Positions 44,654 to 56,779 of a DNA stretch of 64,000 nucleotides are shown one piece after another. A program made the position numbers and the translations under genes. The notes beneath the pieces are model-generated. The model was given only the letters and a program-made list of their open reading frames with translations. It was not told where the DNA came from and did not search any database. Source of the DNA: Magicicada septendecula (taxonomy: Eukaryota; Arthropoda; Insecta; Hemiptera; Cicadidae); NCBI GenBank assembly GCA_034769895.1, contig JAWRYS010000684.1:248001-312000 (forward strand), given 5' to 3'. The first letter of the stretch is position 1; each line of letters starts with the position of its first letter.

Positions 44654-47182
44654 TGTGTCGAGTTTTGGAATACTCGGCCATTTTCCTAGTTAATTATGTG
44701 ACGGTCATTGCGGGGGTTTGTGAATTAATTATTTGAGCGAAGTATAAGCCGTTATCTGCATGCCTTGTTCGCGATCCGTGCGCGCTCTATGAGGACTGAT
44801 ACGTAACGTTTGACTTGTCACTGCTCTGCGCAGTATTCGTCAGGCAGCCAAACACGAAACAGTTACCAATTTCTCCCGGCGGCCATCAGTTTGATTTTGT
44901 TGTCTGCTAATATCTATCATGACTAGATAATCGACTAAGCGACTCTTCGGTAAGTCTGTTCAAAGTAACTTATTTATTATTTAAGAAAAGAATTGTTATT
45001 TAGCTTATAGTAATGCCGATGCAATGCGATATAAATACGAAAGTCACCACGTGGCGAGCGCGAGTTAAATTCTGTGTATGCATGTCTTGAAAGTTAACAC
45101 TGGCTGAGCTAAAGCATTTATAAAGTAATTATGGCTGTGTATTTTTCTTAATTATATCATAATAATTTCTTTATAATCATAGGGGGGCGTAAGAGAATGT
45201 TTTATGAACTAAATGTAGAGGTATATGAACTGTATATGTATTATGAACCTGTTTAAGTTTGCAACTCATCTCGAAATTGTAATAAGGGTTTATTTAGTTG
45301 ACGAACTGTCCATAAATACTAGTCATTTAATTCTAAATTTTTTTACTGAAGGTAATTTCTGTGCTTCTTAAAATTTTCAAAATTTTCTTTTAATCTGAGC
45401 ATGTGGAAGTGTGTGAATTATGCTGGAGTCATGAATATTAGGGGGATCGTGAATTGGGTAACATTTGAGTAATTGTCAATATATATAATTGTTCAGGGTT
45501 CCCGACCTAAGACGATTCTCGATCCACTTCAGCGGGTGGCCGAACTTCCGCCACCAATGGTATTAAACGAGTGATTCTCCGTCTGTGCCGTCGGGAGGAA
45601 GAAATGGACAATACATCAGGTTTTGTGCCGGATTTTACAGGTGACATTTAACCCATTTATATATATTTTGGCCTCTACAATGTAGAACATCTTATTCTCT
45701 TCCTGGAACATCTCCAATTAAAGTTGTTGGGACACAAGTCCAGCGAGACAATTAGTGCTTTTAAATTTTGTCAGTATATTTTATTAAGGCTTATGCCCCC
45801 TGAGTAAGTGTGAGCCCGGACGGGGTCATGCGCTACCGAATTTTGTTGAGAAATTTTCTTTAAGGGTAAAAGTGTGTGTGACTTAAGTTTACTGATTTGT
45901 AGGGGGTGAATTATGCTTACATTGATTAAGGGTATTCATAGCTATATGGGTTTCGTTTTTTTGTAGATTTAAAGGTTTGGGGAGGTGCTGTAACCTGTGG
46001 ACGTCACCCGTAGGTGCCGTTAGTAACAGGTCTATAGCATGTTTTAGGTTGCTGGATCTGGTGGTGCGCATGGCCTCGCCTGTGGCCAAGCCAATTCTGT
46101 AGAAACAACTCAAATGTGTTTTATTAGGGGCTGATGTTATAAAGTTTTTTTTAAATTAAAATTGTCTTTATATATATTTTATAAAAATTATCTTAACTCA
46201 GTAATAATTCAATATAAGTGAAATTTCATTCAGTTCTTTTACTGCCATAGCCAGTGTACTACTAGTTCAATTGTTAATATGAGCACACTATTGGTTCAAT
46301 CATAAACCGTATTATATATACTTTATAAAAATTATCTTAGCTCAGTAATAATTCAAATGAGTAAAATTTCATTCAGTTCTTTTACTGCCATAGCCAGTGT
46401 ACTACTAGTGCAGTTGTTAATATGAGTACACTATTGATTCTTACTTCTAATCATAAATTCTGTTATACATTCGTACGGCCGTGCAGCCATGTTGACCTGG
46501 CCATGGCGCAGTCCTATCTGGGGGAACCTTTCTAAAATTTTGAATTCTTGTGATAATTTCATTGGTTGCAAGCAGTCATAACTGGACTGGTTAATGGTTT
46601 GGTTTATGAAAGTTTATGGAGGCTGGGCACTTTACCCTTTTACAGTATTTTGGGATGGGGATCTAGGTCACTGATACTGAAGATGCTATTCTTCGGTGGC
46701 ATGGTTAAATGTCTCTGAGCTGCCTGCCAGGTGAACATGTGTGTAGTATATATATGTGTGTATATCGATATGTGTGCGCCATGTGTATTTATGTAACTAT
46801 GTATTTGTGTGTAATTATGTGTCCATATTGATTGATGTTATATTTATTTATATTTGGGAGATATTATTATGCTGATGTCTACATGTAATTTAATCTGATG
46901 AAAGGATACTTGCATATTTTCAGAGGATTGTACACTGGGGGTGATACTTGCATGTTATTTGAAATAGCTAAATAAAATTGTTATTGTTGCTAAACAATGA
47001 GTTTAATTGCAAGTCCCGTCATACTGGACCCAGCGCAGTTTTGGCTTCCCTAGGCTCTGGCCTAGTTTTAAATAACTAGTGGCCCCTCTTTCAAAAAAAA
47101 CAAAAATAAAATAAAATAAAATAAAAAAATAAGAAAAAAGTTTTTTTTTAAATAAAGTCTAAAAGTTGAAAGAGGGGTTACA
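44654..47182 (+). repeat. Gypsy-C LTR 3
   Basis: 2529 bp, TGTGTCGAG to GGGGTTACA. Shorter than LTRs 1 and 2 because one 144-bp unit is missing. Followed by target duplication CATT (47183-47186). Confidence 0.93.
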
Positions 47183-47370
47183 CATTTAATAATAATTCTC
47201 GCTTTCTTCTGTAATCTTAGGGTTTCATTATTCATTATTCACACTATTTCTTTATAAACATTTAATAATAATTCTCGTTTTCTTCTGTAATCTTGGGGTT
47301 TCATTATTCATTATTCACACTGTTTCTTTATAAACATTTAATAATAATTCTCGCTTTCTTCTGTAATCGA
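47183..47370. repeat. 76-bp tandem repeat in Gypsy-B internal region
   Basis: CATTTAATAATAATTCTCG recurs at 47183, 47259 and 47335. Part of a further unit lies at about 26266-26323 on the other side of Gypsy-C, which therefore inserted within this array. Confidence 0.9.
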
Positions 47371-47585
47371 TAATAAGTTGTTCTTATTGTATTTTAGAAT
47401 TTAGTGATAGTATTCAACTCAAATTTTTTTTTTCAATTCCAAGTATTTTCTCTTCAAGACTGGTAATAAGTTGTTCTTATTATTTTTAGAATTTATTCAT
47501 TATATAATATTTCCGTATCTTGTCAATTGGTTGCCTGGTCTGTTTCCATAACATCAGTCCCCTTTTCTGGTTGACTGTTTCTTTT

Positions 47586-49082
47586 CTAACCATGGTCCAT
47601 TAATTCGACTGCACCCGTTGTCCGGATGACTGCATTGTTCATACCAATTTCTACACTTTTTACATATCTCTTGTGCATGATACAAAGCCAATACTGTAAC
47701 TCGGCTGATGCAAAGTCTTCATTTAAGTCAGGGTACTCAGTCATATTTAGCTCCCTTTGAATTATCAGGTATCGTATCTCCTCTATTCTAATATAATTAC
47801 TTGTATATCCTATCTTTCCATTCCCTTGGATATCTGGACTATTTACTAAATATTTTACGGGTATCTTCCGTGTTAACGATATAATTGATTTGGTCATATA
47901 CTCTTTAATCGTTGATACTTTCAAATAATATTTAAATTTATTTAATGTTTTGGTGATTGTTCTATGGTGGGTTATTTTGGTTATTTTCATAAAGTTTCTT
48001 CTATATTTCATACCCTTACATAACTCCCTTCGTTCATTAATTGGGATGTTAAACGCACTAATTAATCCACCTTTCCTCATCTCCATTTCTTCTTTGGTAC
48101 TGACTATGTTCTTTCTGCATGTTTTTCTTATTTTCTGGTGATTCTCTTCCATAGTTTGTATCTTCTCCTTGTCCTTTCTATTCTTATTTTCAGAGAGCAC
48201 TGCATTTTGATCTTCTCTAATTTCGGTTTCCCTTCTAACTTCAGGAGTGGTTTCTAGTGTTTTATTCATATTCTTTACACACCTATCCATTGTTTCCGCT
48301 ACCTTTTTGAAACCTTCATCCATGGTTTTCCTGAAACTCTTTAAGTTTTCCTCCTGTTTTTTAAATTGTTACCTTAGGGTTTCCTTAATTTCCTCATTCC
48401 TTTGTCTATTGCTTTCCATTATAATCCTCAACAGCTCCCGCATACTCATGTCTTCCTTTTTGTTGGATTGATCTGGTATTTTCTTCTGTTGCTTCACTTT
48501 GACTATTTTTACTTCTTTTTGTACATTGGATTGTTCTAGCTTTTTAATATTTGGCATTTCTATAAATTCATATATTTGATTGTGTTCTTTCCTCCATTGA
48601 CACATATCTTCTCGGGATAGTTCAAACATCACCCTGATCCATTCCCTTAATTCTTTGTTTTCTGTTTGTATTGGGTTTTCAGGTGGTCTTATTTCTCGTT
48701 TCCATTGTTCATAGTCTTCCTGAGTATATTGTTCTGTCACCTGGGCGTATACTCCTGTTCTTTCGGTTTTCATTTGTTCTTCATTATCGTCCCATCTTTC
48801 CCAATCTTCTTCAGTCATCCTTTCCACCTTGTTATCGTCTTTTTCGTTAGTCATCCCAATAGTCTTTTCTTTATTACACCTGGCATCTAACTCCCACAAT
48901 TCATAATAAATCTCTCTCAATGTCATTTTGTCGTCTGGTGTTCCCTTTGCATTCGCGCGACTCATTTGTGCTCTTTCGTGATCATTGGTATTCTTTTCTA
49001 TGTATCCCATCTCTTTGCTGAATTTCTTAAATAGTACTGTCGCCCATTCCGCGTAACTTAAACGTCTCTCTTGTCCTTGCAT
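47586..49082 (-). pseudogene. Gypsy-B gag-like coiled-coil protein, one internal stop
   Basis: A single minus-strand frame of about 499 codons from ATG at 49082 to a stop at 47586, broken only by a TAA at 48371-48369. The two halves are in the same frame and read continuously. The N-terminal half is helical, Glu/Lys/Trp-rich (KMTLREIYYELWELD, EDWERWDDNEEQ). A long coiled coil spans the stop (KKQEENLKSFRKTMDEGFKK). The C-terminal half is basic. There is no zinc knuckle and no pol after it. Position next to the tRNA-Lys primer site argues for Gag. I do not recognise a closer family. It could be a matrix-capsid protein or an accessory protein. Confidence 0.6.
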
Positions 49083-49190
49083 TTTCGTTTCCTTTTGTAT
49101 CCTCTTTCTCTATTGCATTTCTAGTCTCCCACAGTTGCCTGCTCTGGTTAAGTAATATTATTATACTTATAATTACTTAACTTAAGCCCT

Positions 49191-49550
49191 ACACAAGTTG
49201 AGCGCCAATTTGTTATAGCCCTCTCGCGTCACCTAATTAGGTCCCACGTTATGAGCGTCAATTTGTACTGAAACCCTCGGCTCTTACGTTGTCTCTTACG
49301 GTCGCGGGATTCTCGTTATTTCCGGCCCCACGTTGGGCGCCAATTTGTTACTATCCCCTCGGCTCTTACGTTGTCTCTTACGGTCGCGGGATTCTCGTTA
49401 TGTCCGCCCCAACGTTGCCGGCGTCAATTTGTACTGGTTCTATTACCAAGACGTCCTCGTTTTCGTTTAAGCCCCACGTTGCAGGCGGCAATTTGTACTG
49501 AAACGGATTTCCTCTCCTTAAAACCCCACTGTTGGGTTTGTCAATTTGTT
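49191..49550 (-). repeat. Array of six primer-site-like motifs across LTR boundary
   Basis: Variants of CCCCACGTTGGGCGCCAATT (plus strand) lie at about 49191, 49241, 49325, 49406, 49471 and 49523. Three are in the leader and three inside the LTR. The spacer 49273-49329 is nearly identical to LTR bases 49353-49410, so the LTR end and the leader share a duplicated module. Confidence 0.85.
49325..49342 (-). promoter_or_regulatory. Gypsy-B primer-binding site for tRNA-Lys
   Basis: In element sense TGGCGCCCAACGTGGGGC, three bases from the LTR end. It matches the 3' end of insect tRNA-Lys as I recall it and is the primer type used by Drosophila gypsy. Confidence 0.85.
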
Positions 49551-51768
49551 TTGAATTACTTTAATTATGTAAATCTCGGAGATATTTGGAGTTGTGGGAT
49601 ATATTGATGTAATTAATTAATATTAACTTAGCTCTTTAAGAAATATCAGTGTTAGTGTGCCTAAAACGTAAACAACTTAAGCGTTATTCTACAATTTCAT
49701 CCAACCCTATTATACCTTGAAGAGAGTTATGTCTAATTTTGTATTTTTACGCTCCCTCTTTGGTGTCAGATAATTCCGCTATAAGCGCTGTAGTATCGGC
49801 TCAACGAAACTTATAGGTTATTTCGATGTTTATGTTAACCAATTATTCTATACTTATTCAGTTATTTTTTTGTTCCCAGCTCATTAAACCATACTCCAAA
49901 TAACAAGATTTTACAAATATATAAAGGTTCTTTATTTGTTTACTTAATTCACATTGACTAAGATATGTTCTAATTAACATATGCTTGGGCTATAGACTTC
50001 ATGAATCGATTGTTGATTATTCTAATCCTTTATTTAAATTTAGTTATATAGTGTGTTTTGATTTGTAATTAATTTAATTCAGGGTGTGAAGGTTCTTGTA
50101 ACTGTGGGGAAGATTAAAAATACATAGATAAGAATGCAAGATTTACAAATTTGAAGTGTTGTGTAGTTAGTATGATTAATATAATAATAATTTACCAGAC
50201 TAGAACGAAGCAAATCGTGTAGGCGGTTGATCGCTAAATTTACTGTTCTGGATGATTATGCCGTACGATTTTCCTTCTTCGGTTTAATAAAAAGGAATTC
50301 TTGTCCTGTTCACTTCGGAAATACAGCTCTTTGGATTGATTTACAGCCCGATTGATGTTTCTTCTGCAACGCCAGGATCCAAATAAGTTCTTCTTTCGGT
50401 TGAAGCAATTAGTGTTGTTCCGTGTATTTGAAAGGTTATAATTTCTGGTGTAGTGAATATTATTAATTGTGATACTATTAATTCTTTCTATTTGATTTAA
50501 TATCTCATCAATTCCCTTCGGATATGGGACAGTTCAAGTTCTTTCTTGTAGAATCCAGTTATTTATTCTCTATTATGATTTCATATTGTAGTGTTATTTG
50601 GTTAAACTGTATTGGTGATAGACGTAAATATTGTCATTAGAATTTTGTATTTTATAATCGTATCTGATAAATTAGAATATTACGATTAAATATTAATTCT
50701 TGGGTTTTTTAATCTCATCACATTCAGTTCATCAAAGCAATTCCTGTCAAATCAACAACTTCCTCTTCTTCTGTCGTCCCTAGCAACACATAATTTCTTC
50801 CTTCCACATGTTTTGAATATATAGTGTTTATTTCATATATTTTTTGTCTATTCTTTATCAATTTGCTATCCTATCGGAATGTAACTTTACCGATAGTTGG
50901 TTTATTATTTTCTACACATATTCTGCTGGTTTTTTGATATAAGCCGGTTTTTTTCCTCTTTTATATTTAATCCACTTTCGATATTATATGTTATTAATCG
51001 ATATCATGGCATTATGGTATTATTATAATTTGTATAAATTTTATTATATATCATTATTAATTTAATGTTTTTTCTAGCTCTTCAAATCGTATTCATTAAT
51101 TATTATTAATTGATGCACCTAAACTTTATGTTATGAGAGGTTATATAGCGGTTTTGGCTGTTAGGCCTTTTATTGTAAACGGATCTACCTGTGTTTATAA
51201 CTGGTAAACATCTATAGCCCCTTTTACATAAATTCATACATACAATCAAATCTTAACTATTAACATTTACATAAACAATTATTTTTCTATATCCAATAAC
51301 AATTTTATCTTGACCTATTGATCACATATAACAAAATTCAAATCTATGAACATTGATTAGCTGCCTCATACTTCATTCTACAATAGTTATTGAATAATAC
51401 AATTTGTTTCATTATCTTTCATTAACTCAACACATATTTGGTATAACATAACATAAACTTTATCATAATACTTGTTGTCATAAAATAATATCTCTTAACT
51501 CAAAATTCTTATTTGCTATTACTATAAAGTAAATTATTGTTTCATTTTTTGTTTGTTTTTCACTGAACATATATCATCAACTATTATCTAACTTACAGGT
51601 TCGGTTATACTTGTTAATATTACCTTGCATTCTTATTTAACTTTATCTATGATTATAAATGTAATTATTAGATCTTTGTTCTATCATGGGTTTAGATATT
51701 GACTTGTTTATTATTCGGTGAATCTTGTTTTTATGTAACATGAATGCTAGCATTTCTGTTGCGTTACA
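49346..51768 (-). repeat. Gypsy-B right LTR (5' LTR in element sense)
   Basis: Plus strand TGTTACTATC to GTTGCGTTACA, followed by ATAC (51769-51772). Nearly identical to 22796-25220. Confidence 0.93.
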
Positions 51769-53384
51769 ATACCCGAACACTTATTGCTGCAGTTCTTTTC
51801 TCGATATTTATCAGTTGCTTATACTATACAGTCAAGATTTTTTTCTTACTTGGAACATGTTTCGAGCATCAAGCAGTATACTTATCATCAGCCATGTTTG
51901 TTTCTGTTTTTAATCTGGTTAGGTATTTACATGCTGATTGATTGCTGCTGATGGCTACTGTCAAATCAACCAAAAGAAAATACTATATATGATTTTTTAA
52001 AAATAGTTATGAGTATGCCAAATAAAGGGTTAAAATTACTTTTACTATAATTTTCAATCATCACCCAAGATGATCTATCATTATGAGACTGTTATTCATT
52101 GTCACCTGTAAAATGTTCAACAACTACCTTCTTCATTTCTTTGATGAAATGATTCCAGAAGAAATGATTTTATTACCTCAAGTCCAGTGTCTGTTTTTCC
52201 CCTCATGAAAGAGTGTGGTTGTACAGCACTATTAAGTTTTGGTTCTATTTATTGTATACCATTTCAGATTTATATCTTAATACCGAAGTGGTTCCTCTAT
52301 ATCAGTGATTTCCAATTTGTAGCTCAGGGGCTGCATGTGGCCCATGACACCTTTTTACATGGGCCATGATCTTATCTTGGTAAACCAATTTAGTGATTAC
52401 TCTAAGATTATAGCCTATTTACTTTTTACAGACACTTGACCTTCCCTTAGCTTCTTCAACCCCTCCTCCATCTTCACACCCCACACATGTCCGGATACAC
52501 GCCCTAAACAGATGTTCACCACCCTAACATTCTCTGTTTAGTTGTTCACTGATCTCTTTGAGAAGCTGAAACAGCTGTCAAAGTTAAATAAAAACTGAAG
52601 TGTACCAAGTGTTTCTATATATTTAAAACCCTATGTATCAATATTCTATATAATAATTTGTTTTTATTTGCAGTTATTATATATAATGTTGAAGCATTTA
52701 CTTTGCATCCTACCTACAACAGTCTTAGAATACTTGAGTAACACCATTTTGATTCTTCTGCAGTCTGTCTTCAGACACATAAATAGCTGTTGGGAATATC
52801 AAAGCATTAGTGATAATATTTCTACTGCATTTAAAATAATTAATTCTATCCAAGTAAGTTGAATTCAGACAGCATTAAGTCAACTGACCATGATGGTTTT
52901 GTGTGGTCAAATTGTACTTCAGTTGTATAATTTTTCCTGTTGAAACTATTCAATAAGAGTACATAGTGTGCATTGTCCTAGAGTTGTCTCTACAACTGGT
53001 CTTTTTCAAATAAATATTTACTGGGAGGAGAAATAGATAATTCTTTTTTTTTAATTCTTTCAAAGGAAGTCAGGTTATGCTTTGAAGTTCAGTTTTCATT
53101 ATTCTTGAACAACATTTTGAATATTACAATAACAAAATTAACTTTAGCAGATGAAAACAAAATAGCTTTTTCTCAGGAGGGTTATGGAAAATGTTCAAGA
53201 TTTCTTGGGAAGGGGAATTTCCATAATTTCTTCCTTGCAGATCTGCTCTTTGTAATCCAAAACATTAGTATGATGCTGTCCAATATTGTTGTGCCTGTGA
53301 AAGGTAATGTGAAGTGTTTTTAACGTCCCAAAACATTAATGTCATTTGTCTTTGAAACTAATATGTAATTCTAATGTATTTTGG
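51769..53384. other. No gene seen; right flank of Gypsy-B
   Basis: AT-rich sequence with short uninformative frames. A stretch near 52302-52370 (CAGTGATTTCCAATTTGTAG, then GGCCCATGACACC) is loosely reminiscent of hAT-type ends but has no partner. Confidence 0.5.
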
Positions 53385-53663
53385 TAGAAAAATATCGGTA
53401 TGGAGAACCATACATGACTTCATGTTCTAAGATTTATATTTAAAATCATATACGAAATGAAATGTTTCCATAGAAATTACTTCTTTCCACTTATTGCTTC
53501 AGCCTTAACCACAGTACTGTGGTCACTAACGTATACCACCACACGTTATCGCACTCGATTTTGACTGATGATGGCAGTCGACGGCACTGCAGAAACGTCT
53601 GGTTTTGCAGAAAACATTGGACTACGGCCAAACAGCCCGGGAAGGAATTTTAACAACAAACTA

Positions 53664-54580
53664 CAGTCATACCCTGCTTTGTGCGACCCCACATAACGTG
53701 AATTCGCTATAACGCGTTTTTTTTCTAAGAAAATATTTATTATACATATTAACAATTAAATATACAGTACCAATAATATTGTATATATACGTATCATTGT
53801 AAATGTAATGAATATGTAAATTTTGAATTTTACAACTAAAGTTTGCGTATTTTATTTGAAAATGACAAACACATAATTACATTACTGTATTATTTTTTAA
53901 GGAGTACGAACACGTCAGCCTACCAACACGTGTGGTGGAAACGTAAAAACAGACAGCTGAACTGTACAGATAAATAAGAGGTTGCAATAGGTCAGACGTA
54001 GATCTGTATATATAAGTGTCAGCCAAAACAGTAGTACGTTTTGTGAACATACATGGCTGTGCCATTACACATTATAAATGGTATTTGACCTTGAATACTC
54101 TTGTTGGCGGAATTCTGACGAATGAGAAATCGTATCTCTGTGCTGGAGACCCATGGTGACGCTGAATAGACAACACATTTTCACTACACACAGCAGTGGC
54201 TGACGTTTATTAACCATTTCTGAGTTCCCGATGCCACAACTCAGATTAAACTGCACAATGTTTGTAGAAAAGGGGGACGTGTGTGACGTAGGCGTTAGTT
54301 TGCAAAATGCATCTTCCATTCCCGCCAGAAATGTATTCACGTTTCTTGTTTATCTTGTCTCAGCCAAATAAATATTACTGTACTGTATACGTACTAATTT
54401 ACATTCTTGGAATGATAGTTCGGGTTAATCTATCCTTTTTAGGACCCCTTGTTGAACTTAAGTCTCGGCCAATTTCCTGGAAAACCATTCACTCTACCCC
54501 CCCCCCGTTATTGTTTCTAAACATTGGGAATACGTTTTCCTTTCAGTTTAGTTCGAACATTCAATTAGAATGGATTAACA
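53664..54580 (+). other. Tigger T 5' non-coding region
   Basis: 917 bp between the left inverted repeat and the transposase start. Contains a C run near 54500. No other gene; minus-strand short frames here look like chance. Confidence 0.6.
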
Positions 54581-56271
54581 ATGTGCGCTGATAAAATGTC
54601 GAAATTAGCAATTAAACTTAAATCGTTGCCTCTTGAAGTTAAAATGAAAATTTTAAATCGTTTGGAGTCGGGTGTTGGTGCCACAGAAGTTGGTCGTGAG
54701 TTAGACATATCGGAGTCAACCGTACGTACAATTGTAAAAAATAAAGAAAAAATTGTGCTATCCAGTCAGTCCGCGGGTACATCTATTACTGCTACAAAAG
54801 TGAATCGGTCTAGATCCTCTATTATGGAAAAAATGGAACACCTACTGTCAGTTTGGGTTCAAGACATGAACCAGCGGCGAATGCCTTTAAGCCAGACTGT
54901 TATCAAGGCTAAAGCTAAGTCCCTGTTTGACGACATTAAAAAAAAGGAGCAGAATTTTCGACCATTCAATTTAAAGCAAGTCGAGGTTGATTTGATCGAT
55001 TCAAACCTTCACAGCCTTCGACTTCAAGGTGAATCAGCAAGTGCCGACATGGAAGCAGCTGATAGATATCCTTCTACATTTAAGGATTTGGTGAACAGTC
55101 GAAGCTATCCCCCTAACCTTGTTTTCAATGTGGATGAGACAGGGCTGTTTTGGAAAAAGTTACCTTCACCCACTTTCATTTCTAAAAGTGAGCGACAGGC
55201 CCCTGGCTTCAAAGCGGCCAAGGATTGGCTTACACTTCTATTGGGGGAAATGCTAGTGGAGATTTGAAATTAAAACCTCTTTTGGTGTACCACTCAGAAA
55301 ATCCACGAGCGATGAAATTTTATAAAAAATGAAAATTTGCCCGTCATATGGACATCAAACAAGAAGGCTTGGGTGACAATGGCTGTGTTTAATGATTGGT
55401 ATCTTAACCATTTCATCCCCGAAGTAAAAAAATATTGGGAGGAGAACGACTTAGAACATAAAGCCCTGTTAGTTCTGGATAACGCGCCCGGTCATTGTTA
55501 CCTTGGAAAGCCTCCAAACTGATTTTCCTGTTGATGTTGTGTTTCTTCCTCCCAATACAACTTCATTATTGCAGCCTGTGGATCAGGTAGCAATTGCTGC
55601 TTTTAAAGCGTATTATTTGCGCCGCACATTCGGCCAATTAATTCATGAAACAGACTCAGCAGACAAGCAGTCAATGAAAGAATGGTGGAAATCGTTTAAC
55701 ATTATGAAAGCCATTGAAAATATTGATCTTTCATGGAAAGAAGTTATGCAACATTGCATGAATGGTTGTTGGAAAAAACTGGCCGGACGTGGCCAAAAAT
55801 GAAGAAAATAAATTTTTTTCAAATTTAGTGAATGACATTACACAGCTAGCCAACACAGGGAAGCTAAGTGAAGAATCCATAGAAAAACAAGACATTATGG
55901 AATTGATTGAATCCGACGCGCAGCCTTTGACAAACGAAGAACTTCTGGATCTACAATCTCAAGATGAAGCGGAAAAAGAAGAGATCATTCCTGAAGAAAC
56001 ACCGCGAATTTTGTCAATTAAAATTTTGCAGGAAGGTTTAATGTTAATTCAAACAGGATTAAACCTCATAGAGCAAAATGAAGTTGATTAGGAGAGAATC
56101 GCGAAAGTCAAAAAAGTTGTCAATGATGGAATAGATTGTTATCAACAACTATTAAATGAGAGGAAGTGAAAAGCATCACAACCAACTCTACACACATTTT
56201 TCAAAAAGGCTGCAACTGAGAAGCCACATGAGGAACCTCAAACCGGAACTTCTCAAGGATCTTCTTTGTGA
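54581..56271 (+). pseudogene. Tigger/pogo transposase (DDE_1), multiply broken
   Basis: Cuts and pastes the transposon. The N-terminal CENP-B-like helix-turn-helix (LPLEVKMKILNRLESG, RELDISESTVRTIVKNK) is followed by a second DNA-binding region (LLSVWVQDMNQRRMPLS) and a DDE_1 core. Catalytic Asp codons are seen at 55133 (NVDETGLFW), 55478 (LVLDNAPGH) and 55581 (LLQPVDQ). Frames shift near 55245, 55327, 55495 and 55780, and in-frame stops lie near 56089 and 56167. The C-terminal QPTLHTFFKK near 56180-56210 is typical of Tigger proteins. The start at 54581 or 54596 (MSKLAIKLK) suits the usual N-terminus; family length of roughly 550 residues fits. Confidence 0.9.
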
Positions 56272-56779
56272 TCAATTGTAAGTGAATTAGGTAGATGTTT
56301 GTATAAATTATTTTTGTACATATTCGTTTGTATGTACGTATATATATCTTTTAAATTAAAATGCCTTTTTTGAGATTTCGTATTATGAATGTATCAAAAA
56401 CTTTGTACATACATACGTATTTTATTATGTTTATAACACATTTTGACAAGGAAAATCATATAAAAGCAATAAAAACTAAAAGAATGAGGTATTGGTCGGT
56501 AAAAAATAGGAAACCCCGCTTAGTGCGATTTTCGTTTTACGCGAATCGCCGAGGAACGTATCACTCACATTAAGCAGGGTATGACTGTACTACTTTGTTG
56601 CCGATAACGTAGTACACATAAAAATTATCCCCTCCCCCTTCAACTATAATTTTCATTTATAAAAAATTACCCCCACCCCGTTCAACTAGCCTCTTCATTT
56701 ATAGATATTTCATCTACGTTTCTACAGTGGATTATTAAGATCTTATCAGGATACTTTATTTATCAAAATTAAGTACTTT

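Larger units (their letters stand above)
26324..47182 (+). mobile_element. Gypsy-C: tandem LTR-internal-LTR-internal-LTR, non-autonomous
   Basis: Three near-identical LTRs (26324-28990, 32231-34903, 44654-47182) separate two copies of the same internal region. One CATT duplication flanks the whole array (26320-26323 and 47183-47186), so it behaves as a single insertion expanded by recombination or as a template-switch product. Each internal copy has an initiator-tRNA-Met primer site, a gag frame with PAM2 motif, an acidic extension, a poly(A) tract of about 60 nt, two hairpins and a polypurine tract. There is no pol. The second copy is interrupted by insert D. Mobility must depend on a helper element. 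Confidence 0.92.
22796..51768 (-). mobile_element. Gypsy-type LTR element Gypsy-B, gag only, split by nested insertions
   Basis: Two LTRs of about 2.42 kb (22796-25220 and 49346-51768), nearly identical, flanked by ATAC (22792-22795 and 51769-51772). Orientation is minus: the primer site complementary to tRNA-Lys (49342 down to 49325) abuts the right LTR and the polypurine tract abuts the left LTR. Without the 20.9-kb Gypsy-C insertion the internal region is only about 3.3 kb. It encodes a gag-like frame but no protease, reverse transcriptase or integrase, so it is non-autonomous or deleted. By eye the LTRs differ at about ten sites, so insertion was recent. Confidence 0.9.
53664..56587 (+). 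mobile_element. Tigger/pogo-type DNA transposon T
   Basis: Terminal inverted repeats start CAGTCATACCCTGCTT and end AAGCAGGGTATGACTG, flanked by TA (53662-53663 and 56588-56589). Length is 2924 bp. A related sequence without the transposon exists at about 57840-57866, giving a paralogous empty site that confirms the ends and the TA duplication. It encodes a broken CENP-B/DDE_1-type transposase, so it is non-functional. Confidence 0.95.

Noticed and set aside
47183..47370. CRISPR-like regular repeats
   Set aside because: Units are contiguous 76-bp tandem repeats without spacers, in animal DNA inside an LTR element.
51820..51905. ACATGTTTCGAGC...CATCATCAGCC-like string reminiscent of some arthropod retroelement ends
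   Set aside because: Too short and no supporting coding sequence or boundaries nearby.
52302..52370. hAT-like terminal sequence CAGTGATTTCCAA
   Set aside because: No partner inverted repeat or 8-bp duplication found.
53565..53596. Hammerhead-ribozyme-like core CTGATGA...GAAAC (also 57752-57783)
   Set aside because: The core strings and a weak stem II are present, but I could not close stems I and III or place a cleavage triplet; probably a coincidental or decayed motif.
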